A stretch of 64,000 nucleotides of DNA from Syntrophaceae bacterium UBA6078 (GCA_002428735.1 DIXO01000059.1:1-64000), one strand, 5' to 3'; positions 26,101-34,690 are shown, counted from the stretch's first letter. The notes: generated by a model not told the origin, from the sequence alone. Program-made: numbers and translations.

Positions 26101-26194
26101 CGCCAACATCGTGACCCCCTTCATCGGGGATGCCAATACCATGATTCCGGAGAGCAAGGCCTTCATGGTCAACGTCGAAAGGAAGGAGGGGTAA
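23114..26194 (+). CDS. fdhA: Formate dehydrogenase alpha subunit, selenocysteine-containing, Tat-exported
   Basis: A molybdopterin (or tungstopterin) oxidoreductase of 1026 residues, read through an in-frame TGA at 23669-23671 as Sec186. It oxidises formate to CO2. It has a twin-arginine signal SRRGFLKISG at the N-terminus, then a [4Fe-4S] motif C-P-Y-C-A-V-G-C with a distant fourth Cys in SLCSKG. The Sec lies in the context NTH-like HQARI-U-HSATVAALAESFGRGAMTN, aligning with the FdnG active site. The molybdopterin-binding C-terminal domain follows. The start at 23114 follows AAAGGAG by eight bases. It forms an operon with fdhB and the cytochrome b gene. The Tat signal, FdhB anchor and cytochrome b indicate a periplasm-facing FDH-N-type complex that feeds electrons into the membrane. 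Confidence 0.95.
23669..23704 (+). promoter_or_regulatory. Bacterial SECIS element after the Sec codon
   Basis: Directly after the TGA, CGACTGTTGC (23679-23688) pairs with GCAGAGTCG (23696-23704) around a GGCTCTG apical loop, with one internal mismatch. Bacterial SECIS hairpins sit just downstream of UGA and present a G-U-rich loop to SelB. The spacing and fold agree. No sel genes or tRNA-Sec are in this window. Confidence 0.75.
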
Positions 26195-26197
26195 GCC

Positions 26198-26992
26198 ATG
26201 TCCGAGAAAATCAAACTGTGCGATCTTTCCAAGTGTACCGGCTGCCGGGGATGCCAACTGGCGTGCAAGCAGTGGAATCAGCTCCCGGCGAAGCAGACCG
26301 TCAACTATGGCACCTATCAGAATCCGCCGGATCTCCAGCCGAACACGTGGAACGTTATACGCTTTCAGGAAATATCCGAAAACGGCGCCGTTGACTGGCT
26401 GTTCAGACATGACGCCTGCATGCACTGCACCGACGCGGCCTGTGTGAAGGTCTGCCCGAGCGGCGCCTTGTACCATACCAAGTACGGCACTGTTGCTCTC
26501 GACAGCGCCAAGTGCATCGGGTGCAAGGAATGCGTCTTTGCGTGTCCCTTCGAGGTGCCCAGATACGATCCCGAGACCGACAAGGTCATCAAGTGTGATA
26601 TGTGTTATTCACGGATCGACAATGCGATGCAACCGGCCTGTGTGAAGGCCTGCCCCACCGGCGCCCTGCGCTTCGGCGACAAGAAGGAGATGTTGCAAAT
26701 CGCATACGCGCGGGCCAAAGAACTGGGCGGCGACGCCTCCGTCTACGGAGACACCTTTGTGGATGGAACCCACATGATATATGTCCTTCCGAGAAAGGCC
26801 GCCGTTTATGACAGGCTTCCGGAAAAACCGCGAGTCCCGTTCTCGGTGATCGCCTGGAAGGACTGGCTCAAGCCGCTCAGCCTGCTTGCGGCCGGCGGAG
26901 TTGTTGGAGGAGCCTTCCTGCACTACATCATTCACGGTCCCAAGGATACCAGCGGTGGCGGGGATCAGGCAAGCAGGGAAGGAGGAGAGTAA
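26198..26992 (+). CDS. fdhB: Formate dehydrogenase beta (iron-sulfur) subunit
   Basis: A 264-residue electron-transfer subunit with four [4Fe-4S] ferredoxin-type motifs: CTGCRGCQLAC, CMHCTDAACVKVC, CIGCKECVFAC and the split CDMCYSRI/CVKACP. A C-terminal hydrophobic helix (WLKPLSLLAAGGVVGGAFLHYI, about 226-248) anchors it in the membrane, as in E. coli FdnH. It relays electrons from the catalytic subunit to cytochrome b. It lies three bases after fdhA and one base before the next gene. Confidence 0.93.
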   Translation: MSEKIKLCDLSKCTGCRGCQLACKQWNQLPAKQTVNYGTYQNPPDLQPNTWNVIRFQEISENGAVDWLFRHDACMHCTDAACVKVCPSGALYHTKYGTVALDSAKCIGCKECVFACPFEVPRYDPETDKVIKCDMCYSRIDNAMQPACVKACPTGALRFGDKKEMLQIAYARAKELGGDASVYGDTFVDGTHMIYVLPRKAAVYDRLPEKPRVPFSVIAWKDWLKPLSLLAAGGVVGGAFLHYIIHGPKDTSGGGDQASREGGE

Positions 26993-26993
26993 G

Positions 26994-27632
26994 ATGAAAA
27001 AGGGAATGATAAAGGTATCTGACAGCTTTGAGCGGATCGTGCACTGGTGCATGGCCATCTCTTGTATCATCCTTATGATTTCGGGTCTCGGGATGATGTT
27101 CCACTCCTTCAATTTTATCGCGATCCCCGTCGGGGGGTTGAAGAATCTGAAACTGATCCACAACTTTACCGGGCTCGTGTTTATCCCGTCCCTTCTCTTT
27201 GCCATACTGATCTGGTGGAAAGAAGCGGGCATATTCAGGTTTCCTGAGGATCTGGAATGGATCAAGGTGGCGGGTGGGTACCTGTGGCACGTCGACAAGG
27301 TCCCCGAAACGGGAAAGTACAACCCCGGACAGAAGGCCTTCTTCTGGGCGGTGGCGTTCTTCGGTGTTGTCATGATTGTCACCGGGCTGATCATGTGGTT
27401 CCCGCTGGGCTTCCCAGTGAAACTGGTACGGTGGATGTATACCCTGCATGCCCTCGGGTTCTTTGTGATCTTCTCCTTTTTCTTTGTCCACCTCTATCTG
27501 GGCACCGTGGGCGTTCCCGGTTCCGTTTCAGCTATTCTGACGGGGTGGGTCACCCGCTCCTGGGCGGAAAAACAGTGCCCGAAATGGCTTAAAGAGATGG
27601 AGGAGTCAGGGAAACTGGAAGTCTCAGAGTAG
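26994..27632 (+). CDS. fdhC: Formate dehydrogenase gamma subunit, cytochrome b556
   Basis: A 212-residue membrane cytochrome of the FdnI/FdoI type with four helices. Its haem-ligand histidines are visible in ERIVHWCMAIS (helix 1), LKLIHNFTGLVF (helix 2) and MYTLHALGFFVIFSFFFVHLYL (helix 4). It passes electrons from FdhB to the quinone pool. The start at 26994 follows GGAGGAG; an upstream frame into fdhB is shadow. A terminator follows the gene. Confidence 0.92.
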   Translation: MKKGMIKVSDSFERIVHWCMAISCIILMISGLGMMFHSFNFIAIPVGGLKNLKLIHNFTGLVFIPSLLFAILIWWKEAGIFRFPEDLEWIKVAGGYLWHVDKVPETGKYNPGQKAFFWAVAFFGVVMIVTGLIMWFPLGFPVKLVRWMYTLHALGFFVIFSFFFVHLYLGTVGVPGSVSAILTGWVTRSWAEKQCPKWLKEMEESGKLEVSE

Positions 27633-27677
27633 ATACGGTACCCGCGTCTCACAGGGCGTCACGGTCCGATACAAATC

Positions 27678-27716
27678 AAGGGGTCCGTTCGATCGAGAAC
27701 GGGTCCCTTTCTTCTG
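27678..27716 (+). terminator. Rho-independent terminator of the formate dehydrogenase operon
   Basis: AAGGGGTCCGTTC (27678-27690) pairs with GAACGGGTCCCTT (27697-27709) as a 13-base-pair stem with two G-U pairs and a six-base loop. TTTCTTCT follows. It is 46 bases past the cytochrome b stop codon and separates fdhA-fdhC from fdhE. Confidence 0.8.
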
Positions 27717-27790
27717 CATAAGAATGCCTTGAATTTGTCGGAGAAAGCATATATAGGGGTGCATCACTGAAAAACTTCACGAGGTGAATC

Positions 27791-28624
27791 ATGGCTCAAG
27801 CCCTTACCGATACCCTCAAGATGATTGACGGGTACCGACATATGAACCCCCATTACGAAGAGCTGCTCGATATCCTTGAGGAGGTCCTGATTCTGAGGGA
27901 GACCTACCGCCGCAAGGTTACAACGGATATTTTCAACGCGGATACATCGCTCATAGTGAAAAAAGTTGCGGGAGGGCTCCCCCTTATCGATTTCCCCGAA
28001 GGAACCTTTGATCTCGCAGAACCGAGGGAATACTTTATCGCCCTCCTCGAAATAGCCCAGAAGAGGGATCTGGAAGAAACCGATGAAATAATACGGAAGA
28101 TCAATTCCGGCGAAATAGATTATCGAGAGATGGTGCGTCAGTCCTTTATCTTCCAACCGGAAGAGGACGCCCCGGATGAAAGGGAGGAGGGTGTCTTTGA
28201 TCTGCTGGGATTCCTGGTGGAAGAAAGCCTTCGTCCGGCGCTGGAAGTTGTCTCGGAAAAATACGGGGATATTATTACCCGCGCGAAGTGGTCCGAGGGA
28301 TACTGCCCCATATGCGGACGGGAGCCCAAGATATCGGAACTCAGAGGCGAAGGGGGCCAGCGGTACCTCTTCTGCGGCCAGTGCGGATTTGAGTGGCAGT
28401 TCAAGCGCATCCGCTGTCCCTTCTGCGGGAACGAAGACCAGCAGACACTTGCCTATTTCACTATCGAGGACGAGGAAAAATACCGGGTTGATGTGTGCAA
28501 CGCCTGTAACAAGTACATAAAAGCCGTCGACTTCAGAAACACGGAACATAAGCCCAACCTCGACGTTGAGGATATAGCGACCTTGCATCTGGACATTCTC
28601 GCCGATGAGGAAGGATATGAATAG
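27791..28624 (+). CDS. fdhE: Formate dehydrogenase accessory protein FdhE
   Basis: A 277-residue rubredoxin-like iron-binding protein needed for formate dehydrogenase maturation. The C-terminal half has four CxxC pairs: CPICG (about 172), CGQCG (about 197), CPFCG (about 213) and CNACN (about 236). These are expected to bind one iron or zinc each. The N-terminal half is helical. GAGGTGA precedes the start. It follows the operon terminator but the same orientation suggests a partly read-through or separate transcript. Confidence 0.92.
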   Translation: MAQALTDTLKMIDGYRHMNPHYEELLDILEEVLILRETYRRKVTTDIFNADTSLIVKKVAGGLPLIDFPEGTFDLAEPREYFIALLEIAQKRDLEETDEIIRKINSGEIDYREMVRQSFIFQPEEDAPDEREEGVFDLLGFLVEESLRPALEVVSEKYGDIITRAKWSEGYCPICGREPKISELRGEGGQRYLFCGQCGFEWQFKRIRCPFCGNEDQQTLAYFTIEDEEKYRVDVCNACNKYIKAVDFRNTEHKPNLDVEDIATLHLDILADEEGYE

Positions 28625-28693
28625 GATCTCTTCAGCGGCTGTGTCTCTGGCAATCTCTGATTCATAGATACCGGCCGCTGATGAGTATTCTGC

Positions 28694-29350
28694 ATGAAAG
28701 ACTCAGATATAACCGCGGTTATTGAAGCCCTCAGAAACACCCTCATCTCAAAGAAACTCCCCATTGTTTCAGAGCTTGCCGATCACAAAAGCGCTCCATT
28801 CAAAATCCTGATCTCCACGCTCCTCAGCCTGAGGACCAAGGATGAGATGACCGCGATTGCTACCCGAAAACTCTTCGCGCTGGCCTCAACCCCCGAAGAG
28901 ATGCTGAAGCTTACGCCGGAGCGGATATCGGAAACAATCTATCCGGTGGGATTTTACCGAAATAAGGCACACACCATCCTCCATGTATGCCGCACGCTGG
29001 TGGAACGGTACGATTCCCGCGTTCCCCATACCCTCGACGAACTGCTCTCCCTCAAGGGGGTAGGAAGGAAAACCGCCAATCTGGTGGTCACGCTGGGATA
29101 CGGAGGAGAGGGAATATGCGTGGACACTCACGTTCACCGGATCTCAAACCGTCTGGGCTATGTTTCGACAAAGACACCGCATGAGACGGAATATGCCCTG
29201 CGGGAAAAGCTTCCTCTGGAATACTGGACGGAATACAACACCCTCATGGTGGCATTCGGAAGAGAGATCTGCCGACCCACCTCGCCCCGGTGCAGTCAGT
29301 GCCCCGTTTCGGACTTGTGCGACAAGGTTGGTGTGAACAGACACCGATGA
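28694..29350 (+). CDS. nth: Endonuclease III, DNA glycosylase/AP lyase
   Basis: A 218-residue base-excision repair enzyme that removes oxidised pyrimidines. It has the helix-hairpin-helix LLSLKGVGRKTANLV with the catalytic Lys (about 115-129), the catalytic Asp in CVDTHVHRISNRLG (about 138-151), and the C-terminal [4Fe-4S] loop C-x6-C-x2-C-x5-C (CRPTSPRCSQCPVSDLC). Length matches the family. The ribosome binding site is weak. Confidence 0.95.
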   Translation: MKDSDITAVIEALRNTLISKKLPIVSELADHKSAPFKILISTLLSLRTKDEMTAIATRKLFALASTPEEMLKLTPERISETIYPVGFYRNKAHTILHVCRTLVERYDSRVPHTLDELLSLKGVGRKTANLVVTLGYGGEGICVDTHVHRISNRLGYVSTKTPHETEYALREKLPLEYWTEYNTLMVAFGREICRPTSPRCSQCPVSDLCDKVGVNRHR

Positions 29351-29379
29351 CGGTCCCGTAAAAGAGGGATCAGGGGGCG

Positions 29380-29679
29380 CTACAAGTTTACATCCTGGAC
29401 TTTTTCTGTCAGGTGAAACCTGCCATCATCGGTCATCCTGATGATATCGTGCTGCACCAGGTGCTGCAGGGCCTGTGGTTTATAATCTCGAGCGCCGAAA
29501 TGAAAAAACCCCTTTTTCTGGGCATAGGGAAGGGCGGAGGCGGAACCAGGATCGTATGCCTTTTTGCGCTTGAGGTCTTTGATAATAGTTGCGCATGCCC
29601 GCCTCGTCATCAACATGACACCCCACTGGGACAGGAAAAAAACCCCTATGAGAACAACAATGAGTAGAAATATTTCCAT
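29380..29679 (-). CDS. Small membrane-anchored protein of unknown function
   Basis: A 99-residue protein with one N-terminal membrane helix (about 3-25). A basic stretch follows (KDLKRKKAYD), then a soluble C-terminal part ALQHLVQHDIIRMTDDGRFHLTE. That part resembles the end of a winged-helix fold, but no family is recognised. Start 29679 has AGAGGTGG upstream. It follows the CysM/K-CysS fusion gene by 60 bases on the same strand. Confidence 0.6.
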   Translation of the reverse strand: MEIFLLIVVLIGVFFLSQWGVMLMTRRACATIIKDLKRKKAYDPGSASALPYAQKKGFFHFGARDYKPQALQHLVQHDIIRMTDDGRFHLTEKVQDVNL

Positions 29680-29739
29680 GGAATATACCACCTCTTGAAC
29701 GTATGAATGCCCCGGCAGAGATCTGCCGGCACTCCGGAG

Positions 29740-32049
29740 TTACTTGACGGTCCACGTGGTTCCTTTCGGCGTATCGTGGACGAAAATTCCTAACGCATCC
29801 AGTTCCCGGCGCAACCGGTCGGCCTGTTCCCAATCGCCAGCAGCCCTGGCCTTGCGCCGTTCCTCCATCAGCCGCGCGGCAAGCGCTCCGAGTTTCTCCT
29901 CCTCAAAATCCATAACACCCAGAACCGTGTTGATCCGCCGCATCGTATCCAGGACCATGGTTTGCTGGCGGGGATCCAGCCGATTGGCCGCCAGCGGGAT
30001 ATTGACCTTCCTGACGAATTCAAAGAGAGAAGCGAGGGCCTCGGATATATTGAAATCGTCATCCATCGCCTCTGTAAACCCCCTTCTGAGATCATAGATA
30101 AGCTGTTCGGTTTCCTCGCAGCCATCTCCGGGGGTGAAACGGAGCAGTCTCTGTATGAAGTTATTGATCCTTTTCAATGTGTTGGAGGCAGTATCCAACG
30201 CGCCGAATGAAAAGCTCAACGGTTTCCTGTAATGAGAGCTGAGAAGAAAGTATCGTATCTCCCGACCGGTGTATCCCCGCTCTTCAATGTCTCTGACGGT
30301 AAAAGAGTTGTTCATGGACCGCGACATCTTCTTGCCGTCAAGCATGACGAGTTCGGAAGCGAGCCAGTAGTTCGCCATATTCTTCCCGGTAATCGCCTTA
30401 CCGATGGCCATGACATTTTCACAATGGGGAAAGATGATATCTGCGCCGCTTATGAAGATATCAAATATCTCACCCAGGTATTTCATGGAAAGGGCCGCGC
30501 ATTCAAGGTGCCAGCCCGGCCTGACGTTCCCCCATCTGGTCTTGAAGTAGATTCCTTTCTTTAATTCTGGCAGGGTTGAACGCTTGAGAAGATTGAAGTC
30601 GACGGGGCTGTCCTTCGCGTAATCATCCTGATCGACCGTCCGGGAATGCCGAACCTGCGTCAGGTCTATGTTCGACAAGGATCCGTAGCCGTCGAGCCTG
30701 GATATGTCGAAATACACGGACTTCAGTTTTTCGTACGCGTAGCCATTCTCCACAAGCCGCTCTGTTAGTTCTATCATTGTGTCAACATGCTCGCTTGCCG
30801 CCGGATAGGTATTATCATGGTTGATGCCGAGTTTGTCCAGGTCACCAAAAAATATCCCGGTGTGTCCCCGGGTAAATTCTCTGATATCCGTTCCGGCTTT
30901 CTCCGCGCCGCTCACGGACCGGTCGGCCAGGTCTATGATATTGGAGACATGTTTGACATGGTACCCCTTGAATTCCAGATAGCGGGCTATCATGTCTGTT
31001 AAAACAAAGCGCCGATACGTGCCGATGTGGGGAACCTCATGCATGGTCGGCCCGCATGAGTGCATCATGACCTGAGAGGCGTTGATGGGTTTGAAAGGTT
31101 CCTTGGTCCGGGTGAGCGTGTTGTAGAGGCGAAGGGAGACCTCTTCCCGGTCGGAGAAGAGAGACGTGCTGAGATAACGCTCTCCGCCATCAGGAAAGAT
31201 AACCACGATCACCCCTTCTTCCATTTCCCGTGCTTTTTCAAGTGCCACATGCATGGCGGCGCCGGAACTCATACCGACGAAAAGGCCTTCGGTCCGGGCC
31301 AGGGTTCTGGCCATCTCGAAGGCGTCTTCATCCAGAATATTGATCTTTTCATCCAGACGATTTCGGTCAAAGATTCCGGGCCGGTATGATTCTTTCATGT
31401 TTTTGAGCCCCTGTATCTTATGATGAAGATAGGGCTCTACGCCGACGATCCGGATATCATTATTGTATTCCTTGAGCCTCCTGGAGATCCCCATAACGGT
31501 CCCGGATGTCCCCAGCGTGGCCACTACCATGGTAACTTTCTGGTCCGTCTGTTCCCAGACCTCTTCGGCTGTCCCGTAGTAGTGGGCCAGCACGTTGTCT
31601 TCGGTGTTGAACTGATCCGTGGCGAAGTATCGTTTCGGCTCCTCCCGCAGCATCTCGTATGCCAACTCGATGGCGCCGTCCGTCCCGAGTTCGGCAGGGG
31701 TGAGACGGATCTCGGCCCCCATGGCTTTCAGAATCTTTTTTCTCTCTTGGCTCGCCGATTCCGGCATGGCCAGCATCAGAGGGTAGCCCTTAACCGCCGC
31801 GACCAGAGCAAGGCCGATACCGGTGTTGCCGCTGGTAGCCTCCAGGATTGTTTTTCCGCGGGTGAGGTCACCCCGTTCTTCTGCCCGCTCTATCATGTAG
31901 AGGGCGGTCCTGTCCTTGATCGATCCTCCGGGGTTAAACCACTCCAGCTTGGCATAAATGGTAACGTTCTTGTTGGGATTAAGACGGCGTATCTCGATGA
32001 GAGGGGTGTTCCCTATGAGATCCAGGACGTTGTTGTACCGTTTTTTCAT
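29740..32049 (-). CDS. Fusion: CysM/CysK-type cysteine synthase + cysteinyl-tRNA synthetase
   Basis: A 769-residue two-enzyme fusion. Residues 1 to about 303 are a fold-type II PLP enzyme: NPGGSIKDR (Schiff-base Lys about 43), TSGNTG (about 71), and phosphate loop GTSGTVMG (about 181), which is closer to CysM than CysK. Residues about 306-769 are a class I CysRS with HIGTY for HIGH (about 342), KMSRS for KMSKS (about 575) and an intact C-terminal anticodon region (DWEQADRLRRELDALGI). Zinc ligands Cys332 (HSCGPT) and Cys512 (HLEC) are kept. The HHENE motif is PHCENV, which keeps the His but loses the final Glu. The start follows a 16-base gap after the DUF1178 gene. It may make cysteine and charge it directly, or have another thiol-related role. 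Confidence 0.85.
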   Translation of the reverse strand: MKKRYNNVLDLIGNTPLIEIRRLNPNKNVTIYAKLEWFNPGGSIKDRTALYMIERAEERGDLTRGKTILEATSGNTGIGLALVAAVKGYPLMLAMPESASQERKKILKAMGAEIRLTPAELGTDGAIELAYEMLREEPKRYFATDQFNTEDNVLAHYYGTAEEVWEQTDQKVTMVVATLGTSGTVMGISRRLKEYNNDIRIVGVEPYLHHKIQGLKNMKESYRPGIFDRNRLDEKINILDEDAFEMARTLARTEGLFVGMSSGAAMHVALEKAREMEEGVIVVIFPDGGERYLSTSLFSDREEVSLRLYNTLTRTKEPFKPINASQVMMHSCGPTMHEVPHIGTYRRFVLTDMIARYLEFKGYHVKHVSNIIDLADRSVSGAEKAGTDIREFTRGHTGIFFGDLDKLGINHDNTYPAASEHVDTMIELTERLVENGYAYEKLKSVYFDISRLDGYGSLSNIDLTQVRHSRTVDQDDYAKDSPVDFNLLKRSTLPELKKGIYFKTRWGNVRPGWHLECAALSMKYLGEIFDIFISGADIIFPHCENVMAIGKAITGKNMANYWLASELVMLDGKKMSRSMNNSFTVRDIEERGYTGREIRYFLLSSHYRKPLSFSFGALDTASNTLKRINNFIQRLLRFTPGDGCEETEQLIYDLRRGFTEAMDDDFNISEALASLFEFVRKVNIPLAANRLDPRQQTMVLDTMRRINTVLGVMDFEEEKLGALAARLMEERRKARAAGDWEQADRLRRELDALGIFVHDTPKGTTWTVK

Positions 32050-32065
32050 GGGAAAAGCAGATTCG

Positions 32066-32482
32066 TTAACTGTCAAATTTCGGGACGGGGATCTTGACGA
32101 AGGGAACCCCCTCTTCCGTAAGGACGGCTTCTTCCTTTTCAGTCGTGGTCCCCTTGATGTTTCTGGGGTCTTCTTCGCCGGTGTGTATCCGCAAAGCCAC
32201 TTCTGCAAATCGGCTTCCCACGTTTTCAAAGGTCTTATCCATGTATTCATGAAGCATCTGGAGGGCCTTCATGGGGGAGAGTTCCCTGTTGTCTGTATTC
32301 TTTGGCTTGGGCGGTTCTTTCCCCATCACCGTGATGGAAGAGGGGACTATCTCTATATCCGACCCGCCGCACACGGGGCACGTGACGAGTTTTTTCCGTT
32401 TCTGTTCCTCAAAGGATTCCCGGTCGTTGAACCACCCTTCAAAGGTGTGTTTTTTCGAGCATTTAAGGTCGTAAATGATCAC
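32066..32482 (-). CDS. DUF1178 zinc-ribbon protein
   Basis: A 138-residue protein of the DUF1178 (FmdB-like) family. It opens with MIIYDLKCSKKHTFEGWF (first metal Cys and His), followed by a CPVCGG knuckle near 37 and the conserved PKNTDNRELSPMKALQMLHEYM segment. It ends with the typical EEGVPFVKIP. The function of the family is unknown. It is 16 bases upstream of the CysM/K-CysS fusion, with which it is probably co-transcribed. Confidence 0.88.
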   Translation of the reverse strand: MIIYDLKCSKKHTFEGWFNDRESFEEQKRKKLVTCPVCGGSDIEIVPSSITVMGKEPPKPKNTDNRELSPMKALQMLHEYMDKTFENVGSRFAEVALRIHTGEEDPRNIKGTTTEKEEAVLTEEGVPFVKIPVPKFDS

Positions 32483-32637
32483 GTCTCTGATTCCTCCTGC
32501 CGGACAATACCGTACGAGCTACCAATATCATGAATTGCTTCCTGAGACAAGCTGTAGGCGTATTTTAGCTCATATCCCGGCGTGCTTTCATTTTTTTATG
32601 GACATTTGGGGGGAAATTATATAGTCAGGACCATCGT

Positions 32638-32714
32638 CGGGATGTGGCCCAGCCTGGTAGGGCACTGCGTTCGGGACGCAGGAGTCGCGCGTTCAAATCG
32701 CGCCATCCCGACCA
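32638..32714 (+). tRNA. tRNA-Pro (anticodon CGG)
   Basis: Acceptor stem CGGGATG (32638-32644) pairs with CATCCCG (32704-32710), followed by ACCA with the CCA encoded. The anticodon stem CTGCG/CGCAG holds the loop TTCGGGA, giving anticodon CGG. The T arm is GCGCG TTCAAAT CGCGC. It is transcribed opposite to both neighbours, and its 3' end is 12 bases from the stop codon of the gspF/pilC-type gene. Confidence 0.97.
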
Positions 32715-32726
32715 TTGTTGGTCCAC

Positions 32727-33935
32727 TTATCCAACGGCACCAGCCATGGAAAAGATGGGGAGATACAGCGCCACAATCATCCCTCCCACCACACCCCCCA
32801 GAAATACCATCATGATCGGTTCAAGGAGCGTCGTCATCGCATTCACCGCCACATCGACTTCGGCGTCATAAAAATCGGCGATCTTTTCCAGCATGGCGTC
32901 GAGGGCGCCGGTGTTTTCACCGACCGCTATCATGGAGACAACCATGGAGGGGAAAATACCGGCCTCCGACAGTGGCTCCGCGATGGTCTTCCCCTCACGG
33001 ATGCTTTGTCTGGTTTTCATCAGAGAAAGCTCTACCACCTTGTTCCCCGCCGTCTTGCTCACGATCTCAAGTCCTTCAAGGATGGGAACCCCGCTGCTCA
33101 TCATGGTGGAAAGAGTTCGCGAGAATTTTGCCACGGCCACCTTTTTGAGCAGGATGCCGAAAACCGGCAGCCTGAGCACGAGCCGGTCTATCTGAAACCG
33201 CCCCCGCTGTGTTCTGTAATATCTTCGAAAAGCAATAACGAAAATGACGATTGCCCCCAGAATGTAAAGGATGTTGTTCTGGACAAACCTGCTCGCATCG
33301 ACAAGGAATTGCGTGGGCCCCGGCAGGGCTGAACCCATACCGGTAAACATCTCCTCGAAAACGGGAACAACCTTGTACAGGAGCAGAATAACCACGGCAA
33401 AGGCGACCACGAGCACGGTAACGGGATATGTCATGGCCCCTTTCACCTTACGCTTCAGAGCCAGCGCCTTCTCCAGATATGCGGAAAGCCGCTGGAGGAT
33501 CACGTCCAAAATGCCCCCCGCTTCCCCGGCGGCGACCAGATTTACGAAAAGATCGTCAAAGATCTCCGGGTATTTCTCCAGGGCATCAGAGAGAGAACTC
33601 CCCCCCTCGATGTCTTCTTTGACGGCAATGATGATCTTTGCAAAGGTCTTGTTTTTCTCCTCTTGCCCCAGCAGTTCCAGACACTGGATGATAGGGAGCC
33701 CGGCATTGATCATCGTGGCAAACTGTCTTGAGAAGACGACAACTTCCTGCTGTTTGACCTTCTCCCGGAGAAAGGGAATATTCTCAAAGAGATCTTTGGG
33801 CTTTTTCTTGATATTCGCGGGTTTGATGTGCTGGCGTCGTAATTGAATTCTGACGTGGCTTTCATCGGCGGCTTCCATTTCGCCCTTTTTCTTTTCGCCC
33901 TTTTTTGTCGTGCCTTCCCACAGATATACCGGCAT
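32727..33935 (-). CDS. Type II secretion/type IV pilus inner-membrane platform protein (GspF/PilC)
   Basis: A 402-residue polytopic platform protein with duplicated T2SSF domains (about 70-190 and 270-395). It has the family motif GLPIIQCLELL (about 76-86) and its counterpart GVPILEGLEIV, and hydrophobic segments near 170, 220 and 375. It has a PilC-like N-terminus, PVYLWEGTTKKGEKKKG. Start 33935 follows AAAGGGGAT. It would be the membrane base of a pilus or pseudopilus, but no ATPase, pilin or prepilin peptidase is present in the window, so it is an orphan copy here. Confidence 0.9.
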   Translation of the reverse strand: MPVYLWEGTTKKGEKKKGEMEAADESHVRIQLRRQHIKPANIKKKPKDLFENIPFLREKVKQQEVVVFSRQFATMINAGLPIIQCLELLGQEEKNKTFAKIIIAVKEDIEGGSSLSDALEKYPEIFDDLFVNLVAAGEAGGILDVILQRLSAYLEKALALKRKVKGAMTYPVTVLVVAFAVVILLLYKVVPVFEEMFTGMGSALPGPTQFLVDASRFVQNNILYILGAIVIFVIAFRRYYRTQRGRFQIDRLVLRLPVFGILLKKVAVAKFSRTLSTMMSSGVPILEGLEIVSKTAGNKVVELSLMKTRQSIREGKTIAEPLSEAGIFPSMVVSMIAVGENTGALDAMLEKIADFYDAEVDVAVNAMTTLLEPIMMVFLGGVVGGMIVALYLPIFSMAGAVG

Positions 33936-33937
33936 TT

Positions 33938-34690
33938 CTATCCCCTTTCTCCCCGCGTCTGCACGGTGTTCCATTGGCGCGTTATTTCATAGACAATGAT
34001 GCCCCCGGCGACGGACACATTCAGGGAACCGAGATCGCCCGCCATGGGGATGGAGATGAGGGCGTCGCATTTTTTTTTGATCAGCGGTCGTATTCCCTTC
34101 CCTTCGCTCCCCAGTACGATCCCCACATGGGTCCCGTAATCGAGCGAACCTGGCCCGCTCCCGCTTCCGGCATCGGCTCCGTAGATCCAGAAGCCGTATT
34201 CCTTCAGCCGGTCGATTGTCCTTCCGATATTGACCACCCGGGCGACGGGGAGACGGAGGGCCGCCCCTGCCGAAGCCTTGATAACGGAAGGAGTAACCGA
34301 TGCGGCGCGATCTTCCGGGATTACCAGAGCGGACGCGCCGAAGCAGAAGGTCGTTCGTATGAGCGAACCGAGATTTTGCGGGTCTGTGACGCCGTCGAGA
34401 ATAAGGACGAATGAGGCGGGTTGGGACCGGCATCCGTCGAGGATGCGTTCGATGTCGGCATACCGGAATTCCCCGCAGACACAGATGACGCCCTGATGAT
34501 GCCGCGTGCCGGCGGTGGCATTCAGGTGCTCCCTGTCTGTAAAAACCACCGGGATATTTCTCCGGGAGGCAAGTTCCACGATTTCACGGGAACTGCCCCG
34601 GCTTCCCTCTCTGGTCAGGAAAACCCTTTCTATTCCGGCGCCGTCCTTCAAGGCCTCAGCAACCGGATGAACGCCGTAGATTACCTGCAT
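33938..34690 (-). CDS. rlmB: 23S rRNA 2'-O-ribose methyltransferase, TrmH/RlmB type
   Basis: A 250-residue SPOUT (knotted) methyltransferase. The N-terminal substrate-binding part starts IYGVHPVAEAL. The SPOUT domain has the three family motifs: DPQNLGSLIRT (about 118-128), VLGSEGKGIRPL (about 195-206) and SLNVSVAGGI (about 223-232). It is expected to methylate G2251 of 23S rRNA using SAM. It is two bases from the platform-protein gene. Confidence 0.9.
   Translation of the reverse strand: MQVIYGVHPVAEALKDGAGIERVFLTREGSRGSSREIVELASRRNIPVVFTDREHLNATAGTRHHQGVICVCGEFRYADIERILDGCRSQPASFVLILDGVTDPQNLGSLIRTTFCFGASALVIPEDRAASVTPSVIKASAGAALRLPVARVVNIGRTIDRLKEYGFWIYGADAGSGSGPGSLDYGTHVGIVLGSEGKGIRPLIKKKCDALISIPMAGDLGSLNVSVAGGIIVYEITRQWNTVQTRGERG

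Noticed and set aside
23720..26194. Separate gene starting at ATG 23720 (second half of formate dehydrogenase)
   Set aside because: It is in frame with the first part across a TGA at the selenocysteine position and has no start signal of its own.
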